Positions 18,506 to 26,935 of a stretch of 43,159 nucleotides of DNA are shown here, in pieces. The stretch's first letter is position 1; each line of letters begins with the position of its first letter. The position numbers were made by a program, and so were the translations under genes. The notes under the pieces are model-generated. The model was not told the DNA's origin. It was given only the letters and a program-made list of their open reading frames with translations, and made no database searches. The stretch is taken from NCBI GenBank assembly GCA_047638975.1, contig JBLINB010000010.1:1-43159 (forward strand), read 5' to 3'. The DNA is from JAPKEZ01 sp047638975. GTDB lineage: Bacteria; Planctomycetota; UBA1135.

Positions 18506-19840
18506 TTAATATGGGCTATGCAGACGCATCTGCTTAATTAACTCTGAGATAATAGCAACCAATAAGCCAGCGACCAAACCAACAAGCACGCTGAATATGA
18601 TAATCCCGAGTGGAGTCGGTATCGCTACAGCCTTTTCTGGCACTGCTTGCGAATACTCATCACTCATAGTAAAACGTATTCCATGCTCTAGGTGAAATTC
18701 TAATTCTGCGCGCCGCGCAGAAACATCTTCGGCGTGGTTACGCGCCTGATTAATTTGAGCCGTAATGCGTGCCACTTCAGAACGATAAAGCGGTACACCC
18801 TTCAACAATGAGTCAAGCTCTTGCGCACTATCTTCAAAAACAGCCCACTGCGCGTTATAGCTAGACTCAGCAATATCAATCTCGATCATCTTTTGCATAA
18901 AGCTCAATGCCTGTGGGTCTTGCGCCATGGTCGAACTAGAGTGTGTTAATTCTGCCTGCTGCGAAACACGCGCCTGCACTAGAGCAAGCTCGTTACTTAG
19001 CCGCAGGATCTCTGGATGCTGGTTTTTGTATTCAAGCTTTTTAAGGGCGAGCTCGGTGGCAAGTTTATTCGATTCTTCTACAGCTGCTTTATAGGCAGAA
19101 TTCTCGCTTAACGACTGGCTAGTAACAATAAATTCTGGACGCCTACTAAGCAGATCTTCATAGACCGGGCGTTGACTCAAATTACTTTTGTGCAATAACT
19201 CTAATGCCTCAATTTGCTGCTGCACCAATTGACGATGTTCAAGCATGCTGCCGGCCTCTACTTCTATATCATTAAAGCCCACCCCACCTAGGTAATCTAC
19301 AAGCTCGGTCGAGTACTTAGAGAATTCTTGCCAAGCAAGTGGCTCGCGTCGTTGGAATGATTCTAAAGTTCGGCGCGGACCAGACTCGAGCAAGGACTGC
19401 ATTTCATCTTGAAAAGCTGCGCTAAAAGCATTAGCAAGCATCGCCGATTCTTCTGGTGTTTTACCATACGACAGAATCTGCAAAAACGAATCACGCCCGA
19501 TGTCACCGATGACGTTTGCACGAAGTGTTTTTGGGTCTACGCCTGGCAAGGCTACGGCGACTCGATCATATACCGCTCCGCTGCGCGCAATACCGATAAT
19601 GCCCACACGTAGTTCTTCTTCTTGGCTAGGTATTATTGGCCCGGATGGTATGTTACCCGCTTCTGTCTTTAAGCTTACAGTAGGCGCGCTAGCTGGAATT
19701 AATATTTTCGCCACCGACAGGTACTCTGTTGGCGTAAGTTGTGAGTAATAAATGCCCGATGCAATAGAACTCAACCACACCAACAGAATCGTAAGTCTAC
19801 GGCTGTAAATGGCGGATAAAATCGAAGAGGTGTCGGGCAT
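18506..19840 (-). CDS. Wzz/GumC-type polysaccharide chain-length determinant (no kinase domain)
   Basis: A 444-residue polysaccharide co-polymerase. TM1 is at about 16-32, followed by the Wzz N-terminal segment (TPTEYLSVAKILIPA), a long periplasmic coiled-coil-rich region (about 150-390, with clear heptad stretches such as ALKKLEYKNQHPEILRLSNE), and TM2 at about 409-433 preceded by the Pro-rich AIPTPLG typical of the family. The protein stops right after TM2, so no BY-kinase domain is fused. Such proteins set the length of Wzy-polymerised glycans. It lies 12 bases after the polymerase/ligase gene and 3 before lptF. Confidence 0.87.
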   Translation of the reverse strand: MPDTSSILSAIYSRRLTILLVWLSSIASGIYYSQLTPTEYLSVAKILIPASAPTVSLKTEAGNIPSGPIIPSQEEELRVGIIGIARSGAVYDRVAVALPGVDPKTLRANVIGDIGRDSFLQILSYGKTPEESAMLANAFSAAFQDEMQSLLESGPRRTLESFQRREPLAWQEFSKYSTELVDYLGGVGFNDIEVEAGSMLEHRQLVQQQIEALELLHKSNLSQRPVYEDLLSRRPEFIVTSQSLSENSAYKAAVEESNKLATELALKKLEYKNQHPEILRLSNELALVQARVSQQAELTHSSSTMAQDPQALSFMQKMIEIDIAESSYNAQWAVFEDSAQELDSLLKGVPLYRSEVARITAQINQARNHAEDVSARRAELEFHLEHGIRFTMSDEYSQAVPEKAVAIPTPLGIIIFSVLVGLVAGLLVAIISELIKQMRLHSPY

Positions 19841-19852
19841 GCGGCTAATAGG

Positions 19853-21349
19853 TTAACGTGGCGGTGGTAAAAAGATGAAATCGTTTGCCGGTTCATGGCC
19901 GTTTGGCGCGCGATTATTGAGGACCACCGCTTCGGAAATACCGAACATAGCCCATAAGAACTTCACCCACAGAAACATTGCAAACATTGCCTGGATAGAA
20001 GTAATCAGTAAGCCCAGCAGTAGAGCAATAGCCCATTCACGATAAACGATATCTCTGGGCCTGAAACATGTGTGCAGAAGGCGCAGCACAATCGCTAGCA
20101 CAAATCCGCCAACAGTAAGTATGCCGACAATGCCCATGCCAGAAGCTACTTGCAAGTACGTATCATGAACTTCGAGCTGATATGGATTAAAGAAATCAGT
20201 AAACATGCCCACCCCAACACCAAACCATGGATGAGACAAAAATGCTTCTATCGCAATATCGTCGACGTGCCAGCGGAAGTCAGCAGAAGAACCGTTTAAA
20301 TCGTGCACAAGGGTGTAAGCATAGCTCGCAAAGCCCGTGGTGTAAGCAATCACCAGCAGCGAGATCATCAATAGCAGATACCAAGGGGCAAACTTCTTAT
20401 AACGCAACAATGGCACCAGCGCAGTAACTATCGCTATAGATAACCACCCCGAACGTGACCAAGTAATAACCACCCCGAAGGCGAGCACCACATATGCAAT
20501 TAACAGGAACACGCGGCGTCCATGTTTAAGACGCTCCTTAGGTTGTGTTGCAAACCATAATGCCATAATAGCCTGCGTAGCAAGAATGTTTGACTGATGA
20601 TTTGGATGATACATCAAGCCTGTTAAGCGCGGGAAAACGCCGAATGGAGTCACTACACGATTATAGTTATCACTGTAAAAGGTAATGATTTGCTCAGTCG
20701 CGGCCGACAAGATGAATTGTGCTATTTCGACACCGACAGTAAGCATTGCCGCCAATAACATAAAGTCAAATAATGTCTCAAGATGGCGACGGCTGACTAG
20801 TATTCCGGGCAAAAGCAGCATCGCCACGAAATAAGTACTCCGATAAAACAAATTACTTAGTACCGACAATGGCTTATCGGTTTGCAGAAAGCTAACCATA
20901 TACGATATCAGAATAAATCCGATAAAAACGATCATTGGCGTTAGCCGAAAAGGAATCCTTTGATATTTCAGACCACGGCTAACCAATATAATGAAAATCG
21001 ACAACAGAGATATTTGAAAGACCCATGGCACGGCATCTGAGCAAAAGCTGAAGGCTAAAGCTCCTAGAGCAACTCGGTCAACGCTACCCGACTTTAAGGC
21101 AAGGCCGATAAACAGCGCCAAAGACAGGCCAATGCCAACAAGAACGATACTTCCCAGAAATGGGAGGTCATTAACCAGCATCGGATTTGGGCCCATCAAC
21201 TCTACTTGAAGGCGTTGCCCGAATACTCCATCGTAGAACACGAAGGTGGCAACTAACCAGCCCAACAACACATACGTTAACGACAGCCCCAAACTCGCTT
21301 TAGGCCCGAAATCCTTGCAAAGGATCGACTCGTCATCGTATTTACTCAC
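19853..21349 (-). CDS. O-antigen polymerase/ligase-like membrane protein (WaaL/Wzy fold)
   Basis: A 498-residue integral membrane protein with roughly twelve hydrophobic segments and one large periplasmic loop before the last TMs. Family marks are ITWSRSGWLSIA (about 293-304), which matches the SRxG motif of the Wzy_C/WaaL group, and HPWFGVGVGMF followed by VHDTYLQVA in the large loop. Ligases join glycan to lipid A core and polymerases join repeat units; sequence alone does not separate them here. It starts at GTG directly after the glycosidase stop codon, and the Wzz-like gene follows, a classical polymerase/length-control pair. Confidence 0.85.
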   Translation of the reverse strand: MSKYDDESILCKDFGPKASLGLSLTYVLLGWLVATFVFYDGVFGQRLQVELMGPNPMLVNDLPFLGSIVLVGIGLSLALFIGLALKSGSVDRVALGALAFSFCSDAVPWVFQISLLSIFIILVSRGLKYQRIPFRLTPMIVFIGFILISYMVSFLQTDKPLSVLSNLFYRSTYFVAMLLLPGILVSRRHLETLFDFMLLAAMLTVGVEIAQFILSAATEQIITFYSDNYNRVVTPFGVFPRLTGLMYHPNHQSNILATQAIMALWFATQPKERLKHGRRVFLLIAYVVLAFGVVITWSRSGWLSIAIVTALVPLLRYKKFAPWYLLLMISLLVIAYTTGFASYAYTLVHDLNGSSADFRWHVDDIAIEAFLSHPWFGVGVGMFTDFFNPYQLEVHDTYLQVASGMGIVGILTVGGFVLAIVLRLLHTCFRPRDIVYREWAIALLLGLLITSIQAMFAMFLWVKFLWAMFGISEAVVLNNRAPNGHEPANDFIFLPPPR

Positions 21350-23230
21350 TTATAATTCTATTTCTACAGCGACTATTGAATGTTGAGGGAGATTCACCAG
21401 GATAGTATTACCTTCTATTTTTGCCCACTTTGCGGCATCAACAGTAGCGGCACTGCAGTCCGGGTGCGCGGCCAGTATTGCTGGGGTTTCAAGGGTAATC
21501 TTTTTTAGTTGCCTATTGAAAATCGCACGACTTTGCGCCATTGTCGCAGCAGATACTCCGGCAATGTTTTTCTCTCTAGCGCCTGAATCAAATGAGCGCT
21601 GCAATGAGTTGCGCTCACTTTGACCAACACCTTGCTTTGCAAGTTCACTAAGAGTATTTTTTACTGCAATCGGCGCAAAGCCAGCTTCGTACGGCGCAAA
21701 CAACTTACGAAACGATGCCGAGGCAATCGGGTTTCCGTGACTAGAGTCTATCAAGCGGACACTCTTGATAGACTTAGGCGCAGCGTCTAGCTGGATAGTC
21801 ACCCAATTATTGGTCTCATTTTCTTCTTTCTTTAGGGCAGCAATAACTCTCCCAGTCTTAAGTAGAGGTGCTCGCCATTCCTCCGACAACTGCAATTTCT
21901 CAAATTTGATCGAGCCGGAGAAATAAGCCTTAAGCGCCTTATCTTTACCCTCAAGCTCACCCATCACCAACTCGGTTGCAGCTAAATATTTTCGTGCAAC
22001 TCTTAATATGTCGCCATTAGCATTCGTAAGGAGCAGATGCCCAGTATCTTGATCGCGAGTAGCAACGCAAGTTAAGTTGTTAATTGCCTTTTGACGCTGC
22101 AAGGGTACTGCTGGAAATTTAGCGACTTCTGCCATTAACTTCATAGCAGAGAAGGTCGCTTTGGGCGCTCCGCGTAAAGTAAATGCTCCGACGGACTGTT
22201 GGGCAAAATCCTCTGTGGCTTCCCAACTACCGTCTTGCAGGAAGAAGTACAACGCATGCGATGTCGGAGTTTGAATAAGTGAAGACACCATCGAAGACCA
22301 AAATGCTGCTCCAACATTAGTATCCATACCCTTGGCAATCGGGCTAGGCAACGAAACGTTCCATTCTGACATGATTACCTCTGGTGTACCTAAACCACGG
22401 CTCTTAGCCTTTCTGAGCAGAATATTTGGCGTTTCCAAGAATTCACTATCTGTTGCAAACGAGCCGTAGTGGTGCCATGAAAGAAAATCTGGCTTGAAGG
22501 AATACTTTTTGCAAGAGTCAAGCAGCATATCGAAGTAGTCCATTCCGAGTCCCCACCCGGAGGCCATGCCTGGGCCACCAATGCTGACTGTAGTACCTAA
22601 CTCTTCGCGCAAGGCCACTCCGCACTGAGCGAAGAAATCGGCGAATTCTTGCCGGCTGCCACTCCATTCTGATGGCATATCTGGTTCATTCCAGATTTCG
22701 ATATAGCGCACATCTATTCCGGCCTTAATCAGAGCACGAGTATCTGTAGCAAAATCTTGAGCCCACTTTTTTGTATCGGCCGGCATTGCCAAAGAATGAT
22801 CGTCGGTGACGGCATTACGTTTATGCTTGTCACCCGTCACTCCAACTATAGTTAGCATCACGCCTAGCCCAGCTTGCTGCGCGCGCTTAGCCGCCGCAAT
22901 GTGTTCGTTGTTGAGCTTGCCCAAGAAACGCTGCACCCAAATACGCACCACCCCATCATGTGCATTAACACCCTGTGCCCATGTCTTCCAAACGCCATCG
23001 GTTGCACTTTGCAGATCATTTAGACCATAGAGTAGTCCGGGTGGGATTTGGCGCTGTGGTCCATTGAATTGCACAGAGAACTCGCTTGTGAGTTCTGATT
23101 GCGCCTTACGATTAGGTCGCTGCTGTTGCGATTCCGGTTGCGGGCTCGGTTGAGGCCGCGGCTGAGGCCGCGGCTGCGCGTTACTACATGCAAATAAGAA
23201 AACGAGCGGAAGTAATTTGTTAAACATCAT
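21350..23230 (-). CDS. GH39-like glycoside hydrolase lipoprotein (PslG-like position)
   Basis: A 626-residue lipoprotein: signal peptide with lipobox LFAC (Cys15), a Pro-Arg-Gln linker with repeated RPQP (about 20-40), then a clan-A TIM-barrel domain. Acid/base Glu182 is in YIEIWNEPDM and the likely nucleophile Glu289 in VIMSEWNVS; SWHHYGS precedes it. This matches GH39-type enzymes. GH39 PslG of Pseudomonas sits in the periplasm and works in Psl exopolysaccharide synthesis, so a similar trimming or quality-control role is likely here. A C-terminal beta-rich part (about 400-626) is unassigned. The start overlaps the phosphodiesterase stop by ATGA; a second in-frame ATG follows at 23227. Confidence 0.82.
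   Translation of the reverse strand: MMFNKLLPLVFLFACSNAQPRPQPRPQPSPQPESQQQRPNRKAQSELTSEFSVQFNGPQRQIPPGLLYGLNDLQSATDGVWKTWAQGVNAHDGVVRIWVQRFLGKLNNEHIAAAKRAQQAGLGVMLTIVGVTGDKHKRNAVTDDHSLAMPADTKKWAQDFATDTRALIKAGIDVRYIEIWNEPDMPSEWSGSRQEFADFFAQCGVALREELGTTVSIGGPGMASGWGLGMDYFDMLLDSCKKYSFKPDFLSWHHYGSFATDSEFLETPNILLRKAKSRGLGTPEVIMSEWNVSLPSPIAKGMDTNVGAAFWSSMVSSLIQTPTSHALYFFLQDGSWEATEDFAQQSVGAFTLRGAPKATFSAMKLMAEVAKFPAVPLQRQKAINNLTCVATRDQDTGHLLLTNANGDILRVARKYLAATELVMGELEGKDKALKAYFSGSIKFEKLQLSEEWRAPLLKTGRVIAALKKEENETNNWVTIQLDAAPKSIKSVRLIDSSHGNPIASASFRKLFAPYEAGFAPIAVKNTLSELAKQGVGQSERNSLQRSFDSGAREKNIAGVSAATMAQSRAIFNRQLKKITLETPAILAAHPDCSAATVDAAKWAKIEGNTILVNLPQHSIVAVEIEL
23151..23174. repeat. Two tandem 12-base units in the glycosidase linker
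   Basis: TGAGGCCGCGGC occurs twice in a row on the plus strand, encoding part of the RPQP repeat of the lipoprotein linker. It is a plausible slippage site that could vary linker length. Confidence 0.7.
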
Positions 23231-24891
23231 TGTATATAGCCTAGACCACGTAGCGAATCCTCGATTGATTGTGCTTGCTCGTCGTCGGAATTAGAGGAAT
23301 TAGAGCTTGAAGGGTTAGCCTCTGGCTCTGGAGAACGGTCCCATTTGGGTTCCTGTGGATCGGCATAGATATCACCACGGATATTGCCGTCCATCCAAGT
23401 TGGTACTGCTTGGCCTATAGCATAAAGCAGAGTTGGCGTAGTGTCTTGAATGTGCATGCCCTTGATGACTTTAGCGGCTTCGACGCCGTCTTTCGACAAA
23501 GCAAAAATACCGTTGAAGCGGTGCTGCCCAGAGATTGGCGCGTTTTTACGCAGGGCAAACAGTTCTGATTCTCCCCAACATTCTTTAGTGATGCAACTTA
23601 GCCCAGCCATCTGAAATTGCAAATCTGGAGCCTCGGCAGTGCGTGGCCCAGAGTAGATATCTTCTTTCTTGAACACTCCGTCACAGGCGTCGCTGCCATC
23701 TGGCATTTTCACCTGCTTAAGCTTTTCAATGATTTCATCAATCAGCCCGCCATAGTTACTTGCCGAAATAATTCCCTGTGGCTCGCGGTCAACCAAGTTA
23801 GCGCAAATTCCGTGTAAGCTAGCAAAAGCTTTAGTACGCGACCAGTCAATATCACTGGCGTCGGCCTTCCTTTTGATTTTCGGGCGATAGACTGGTATTT
23901 TACCCAAAGGACCTATGATTTTTTCGACAGCCCCTAAACCAAGACGATGAAGCAGGCCGCCGAGATGCAACTTACCCCATTTGAGATAAGGCACTTGCTT
24001 ACGAACGAGGTACCCCTGTTGCTCAAGCCAAGTATTAACATGGAAATCATAATATTGCGGACCGAATCCGTGATCGCTAACTAAAGCGATTGGCACGTCT
24101 TCGCCTAATATCTCACGCGCTTCACCGACAAACTTGTCAGCCAATCGGTAAGAATCGCGTATGACTTCTCCGTAAAGTTTGGCACCCTCTTTAGTGTAAC
24201 CAGCATGAGCCGGATCTTGGAATTTCCAGAAGTAGTGTTGGCAGCGGTCGGTTACTGAAATTACTGTAAAGTAGAAGTCAGTTGGCTTGTCGCGCAAGAA
24301 TGCTGCTTGAATTTTTAAGCGCTGGCCCTCGATAGCGAATAACTCATCACGCAATTCGGCGTATAGATTTAGATCATCCGTCGCTGTTTCAGTGTCGCCA
24401 TCGTATTTACTATATTCGACATCAGCAATGTAGTCGCTTCCGGTAATTTCGCGCATCTCACTAAAAATGCCGGGCGGCCACGCAATAGACTCACCCGTTA
24501 GGGGCATTGGAATGCCTGACACCATATAACCATCGTGGACTTCGTACGGCGGGTAAGTCATCGGTACCGATAACGAACCTACGCTCACACCACGCTTGCT
24601 GAGTAAGGACATGATGTCTTTACCGACAAAGCTACCACTATTCTTTAAGCTATGCCGATAACTGCCCAAATCACGACCTATAAAGTGGAAAACACCGTGT
24701 TTGCCAGGGTTTAGTCCCGTAAACATCGATGTCCAGGCCGGAGGAGTCATAGGTGGCTTTTCTGACTCTAGTTCGCCAGAAACCCCCTCACTTAAAATCT
24801 TGGCGATATGGGGTAATTCGCCGGCGGCAATCATTGGGTGAATAATCTCGTAAGTGGCGCCGTCTATTCCGATTATGGCAAGTTTGGTCAT
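23227..24891 (-). CDS. Cytoplasmic alkaline-phosphatase-superfamily phosphodiesterase/nucleotide-pyrophosphatase-like enzyme (554 aa)
   Basis: A 554-residue protein with no signal peptide or TM. Metal-site motifs: IIGIDGAT (Asp10), the nucleophile Thr54 in PPAWTSMFTGLNPGKHG, TDRCQH (Asp215, His219) and VSDHGFGP (Asp273, His274). Related enzymes of the type I phosphodiesterase/iPGM group cleave nucleotide or lipid phosphodiesters; the substrate here is unknown. A Ser/Asn/Asp-rich tail precedes SLRGLGYIQ at the end, the LGY tail shared with its paralogues. It heads the ten-gene minus-strand glycan/LPS/beta-oxidation run and is divergent from wza. The 556-residue gene at 26936 is a clear paralogue. 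Processing of a nucleotide-sugar or lipid-linked intermediate is a guess from context. Confidence 0.85.
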   Translation of the reverse strand: MTKLAIIGIDGATYEIIHPMIAAGELPHIAKILSEGVSGELESEKPPMTPPAWTSMFTGLNPGKHGVFHFIGRDLGSYRHSLKNSGSFVGKDIMSLLSKRGVSVGSLSVPMTYPPYEVHDGYMVSGIPMPLTGESIAWPPGIFSEMREITGSDYIADVEYSKYDGDTETATDDLNLYAELRDELFAIEGQRLKIQAAFLRDKPTDFYFTVISVTDRCQHYFWKFQDPAHAGYTKEGAKLYGEVIRDSYRLADKFVGEAREILGEDVPIALVSDHGFGPQYYDFHVNTWLEQQGYLVRKQVPYLKWGKLHLGGLLHRLGLGAVEKIIGPLGKIPVYRPKIKRKADASDIDWSRTKAFASLHGICANLVDREPQGIISASNYGGLIDEIIEKLKQVKMPDGSDACDGVFKKEDIYSGPRTAEAPDLQFQMAGLSCITKECWGESELFALRKNAPISGQHRFNGIFALSKDGVEAAKVIKGMHIQDTTPTLLYAIGQAVPTWMDGNIRGDIYADPQEPKWDRSPEPEANPSSSNSSNSDDEQAQSIEDSLRGLGYIQ

Positions 24892-24900
24892 GGTATTATG

Positions 24901-24914
24901 GCTAGATTGCTAGC
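24901..24914. promoter_or_regulatory. Inverted repeat GCTAG-ATTG-CTAGC between divergent promoters
   Basis: A perfect 5-base inverted repeat with a 4-base spacer lies in the 46-base gap between the phosphodiesterase operon and wza. An imperfect extension (ATG GCTAG ... CTAGC gg CCAT) makes the arms look longer. It sits where an operator controlling both directions would be expected. No regulator gene is adjacent. Confidence 0.35.
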
Positions 24915-24925
24915 GGCCATTAGAA

Positions 24926-24931
24926 TACAAT
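24926..24931 (+). promoter_or_regulatory. Candidate leaderless -10 box TACAAT for the wza-like gene
   Basis: TACAAT matches five of six bases of TATAAT and ends 6 bases before the ATG at 24938, so transcription would begin at the start codon. No good -35 box lies 16-18 bases upstream and no Shine-Dalgarno sequence is present. Confidence 0.5.
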
Positions 24932-24937
24932 ATCCTT

Positions 24938-25696
24938 ATGCCTTACACACGACTCTCTACGCTCATCCTTGCTTACGCAACCTTTAGCGCTTGCTCTGTT
25001 TCCCCATATACCGAGGGGCCTGATATTGGCGCAAATCCGTCTTTATTGCCACTCGACTATGAAGCAGAGATCGCTAATGGCCAATTCTTTATCGGGCCAG
25101 AAGACAAGCTTAGCATCGACTTCTGGAAGCAAGAAGAGTTGTCGCGCTCCTACGCCGTCCGCAGCGATGGCAATGTACTGTTTCCTTTGGTTGGTCGCCT
25201 GCAAGCGAATGGCATGACACGCGAGCAATTCGAAGACGTGCTGCTAGAAAAGTACGCCGAATACATTATTGACCCTGTGTTAGCATTGTCGATCGAGTTC
25301 TACCCAAGCCGCAAAGTTACGGTGCTTGGTGAAGTCAACATGAAATCCGTGGTTTCGCTTACGACACCCAACACCACGATTCTCGACATCATAGCAACTG
25401 CCGGTGGCTTGACAGACGAAGGCGACACCGCTGGCGTGCTCATTGCGCGTCGTGTTAATGGCGTCATGAGTGTACGTCATTATTCGCTAGACGGATTGTT
25501 CGCACCTAACGACATTAACGTACGCGCTAGTGTGCCATACGTGCAATCTGGTGACATTGTCTATGTCGTAAAATCGTCGTTGGCTGAATACTCAGAAAAA
25601 CTTGGCGTAGTTTCAAACACGTTGCGCACCCTCAACTTTGGGGTAAGCGTTATCTCGAGATCACCACAAGCTGCCGAAGTCATTATCGGCCAGTAA
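24938..25696 (+). CDS. wza: Polysaccharide export outer-membrane lipoprotein (Wza/OPX family)
   Basis: A 252-residue lipoprotein: signal peptide with lipobox FSAC (Cys19), a Poly_export domain (about 50-125, with FIGPEDKLSIDFW and YAVRSDGNVLFPLVGRL) and an SLBB domain (about 127-215, with VTVLGEVNMKS and TILDIIATAGGLTDEGDT). The C-terminal helix is short and amphipathic; E. coli Wza is longer (about 380). It would form the channel through which the glycan leaves the cell. It is alone on the plus strand between two long minus-strand operons and has its own candidate promoter. Family certain; the pairing with the nearby Wzz, polymerase and flippase is inferred from location. Confidence 0.92.
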   Translation: MPYTRLSTLILAYATFSACSVSPYTEGPDIGANPSLLPLDYEAEIANGQFFIGPEDKLSIDFWKQEELSRSYAVRSDGNVLFPLVGRLQANGMTREQFEDVLLEKYAEYIIDPVLALSIEFYPSRKVTVLGEVNMKSVVSLTTPNTTILDIIATAGGLTDEGDTAGVLIARRVNGVMSVRHYSLDGLFAPNDINVRASVPYVQSGDIVYVVKSSLAEYSEKLGVVSNTLRTLNFGVSVISRSPQAAEVIIGQ

Positions 25697-25706
25697 TAGC
25701 TAGCTA
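25697..25706. repeat. Palindromic spacer TAGCTAGCTA between convergent genes
   Basis: The whole 10-base gap between the wza stop and the convergent PIG-L gene stop is a perfect palindrome. It is too short for a terminator. It shares GCTAGC with the inverted repeat on the other side of wza. Confidence 0.5.
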
Positions 25707-26933
25707 CTAACCGAACCAGCGGCGCGTCGTAACATGCGACGCCTGCATAGCAGAAAAATACTGTGTGGCTGGTACATGCCAATAATTTTCAGCAGCTGCT
25801 CCATCAAGGTCAACAGCATAATAAGCATCTAGGTGGCGAGACAAATGGCTGTAATCGACTTCGGCTATTTGCGACTTATAGTGGCTTAATGATGCACTCT
25901 TTTGTTGCTGCTGCGCTGCATTTAAAGTAATGAGTGTGCGCGCAGGCATTACCTGCCACAAGCTACTCGCCGCAATCGTCGCCTCTAGATCTTGAGGCCA
26001 AGATTTATGTAAAATCAGATTTGCCTCGTAATGGTCAACATGGTTATCGGCCCACCACACACTATGCACGCGCTGTGGACGGAATTCGCTAAGCAGTTTC
26101 TGCAACTTACGACAGACGCCATCGTCGTTAGCTGTCAATTGCGTTTCGACACCATCTAAGAAGTGTATGTTTTTTACACCTAGTGCATTCATTGCCGCCG
26201 TTGCTTCGCTGCGGCGAATTTCTGAAGATTGCTGATGACTAACACTGCTAACTCCGCGGCTGCCATCAGATAGCCAAATGACTTGTACCGTAGCATTCTC
26301 GGCAAGTGCTTGAAGAATCGCCCCACCACATTGCAGTACCTCATCATCGAAATGCGGCATCACCACGCTGAGACGTTCAATGGGTTCGAGCGGCAACGAA
26401 TCTTCTAATAAATTTAAAGTGCGCTGGTAGTCAAGCGCAGTACTTAAAAAGCGCTTATTTTGCCAATCTGGTGCACCAAACATCGGTTTGGAGACTTTGT
26501 CACCACGCAATAGTTTGGACATTTTCGCTGCTGGCAACACACACCATGCTTCGGTGTAGCCACGCCCTTGGTGGCGCATACAACTACGCACCGCTTGCAG
26601 GTCTAATCCGCCTTCATCGCCATTGTGAATCAAAAAGTTTGGCCACAGTGGCGTTTCCGATTCATATAAGCCGACCAACATTTTAGACGGTAAAACATCT
26701 AGTCGTTCAAGCAACAAGCGGCTGCCTTCCCCCTGCTGCGGGAAAGGTGCCACAAAAGACTTGCTAGAGTCATTAAACGGCAACAGCTTTTTACCGTAAA
26801 CTCGGTCGAGAGAGGGCATTTTTTCACGCGGATCGCCGAAGGCAAAACCCGGAGTAACTAATGGCAAAGCCTCAACAACTGTCGGCACCGAAATCAGATT
26901 CAATGGACGTCGCATTAAGCGTGGCCACCGCAT
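25707..26933 (-). CDS. PIG-L/LmbE family deacetylase with an unassigned N-terminal domain
   Basis: A 408-residue protein without signal peptide. The PIG-L domain (about 186-400) has the zinc motif MPHFDDE (193-198; family form PHPDDE), WLSDGSRG (about 220-227), RRSEATAAMNALGV and the second metal motif DNHVDH (296-301; family form HPDH). PIG-L enzymes remove N-acetyl groups from GlcNAc in lipid-linked or free glycans and glycosides. About 185 residues in front have no motif I know; they end in NLISVPTVVEALP and similar mixed sequence. It starts 2 bases after the stop of a phosphodiesterase gene, so deacetylation of the surface glycan or a nucleotide-sugar precursor is the likely role. Confidence 0.82.
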   Translation of the reverse strand: MRWPRLMRRPLNLISVPTVVEALPLVTPGFAFGDPREKMPSLDRVYGKKLLPFNDSSKSFVAPFPQQGEGSRLLLERLDVLPSKMLVGLYESETPLWPNFLIHNGDEGGLDLQAVRSCMRHQGRGYTEAWCVLPAAKMSKLLRGDKVSKPMFGAPDWQNKRFLSTALDYQRTLNLLEDSLPLEPIERLSVVMPHFDDEVLQCGGAILQALAENATVQVIWLSDGSRGVSSVSHQQSSEIRRSEATAAMNALGVKNIHFLDGVETQLTANDDGVCRKLQKLLSEFRPQRVHSVWWADNHVDHYEANLILHKSWPQDLEATIAASSLWQVMPARTLITLNAAQQQQKSASLSHYKSQIAEVDYSHLSRHLDAYYAVDLDGAAAENYWHVPATQYFSAMQASHVTTRRWFG

Positions 26934-26935
26934 CT

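Noticed and set aside
23227..24891. Cofactor-independent phosphoglycerate mutase
   Set aside because: Although of the same superfamily, the protein lacks the Ser nucleophile and the iPGM insertion-domain motifs; Thr54 and the overall plan fit type I phosphodiesterases better.
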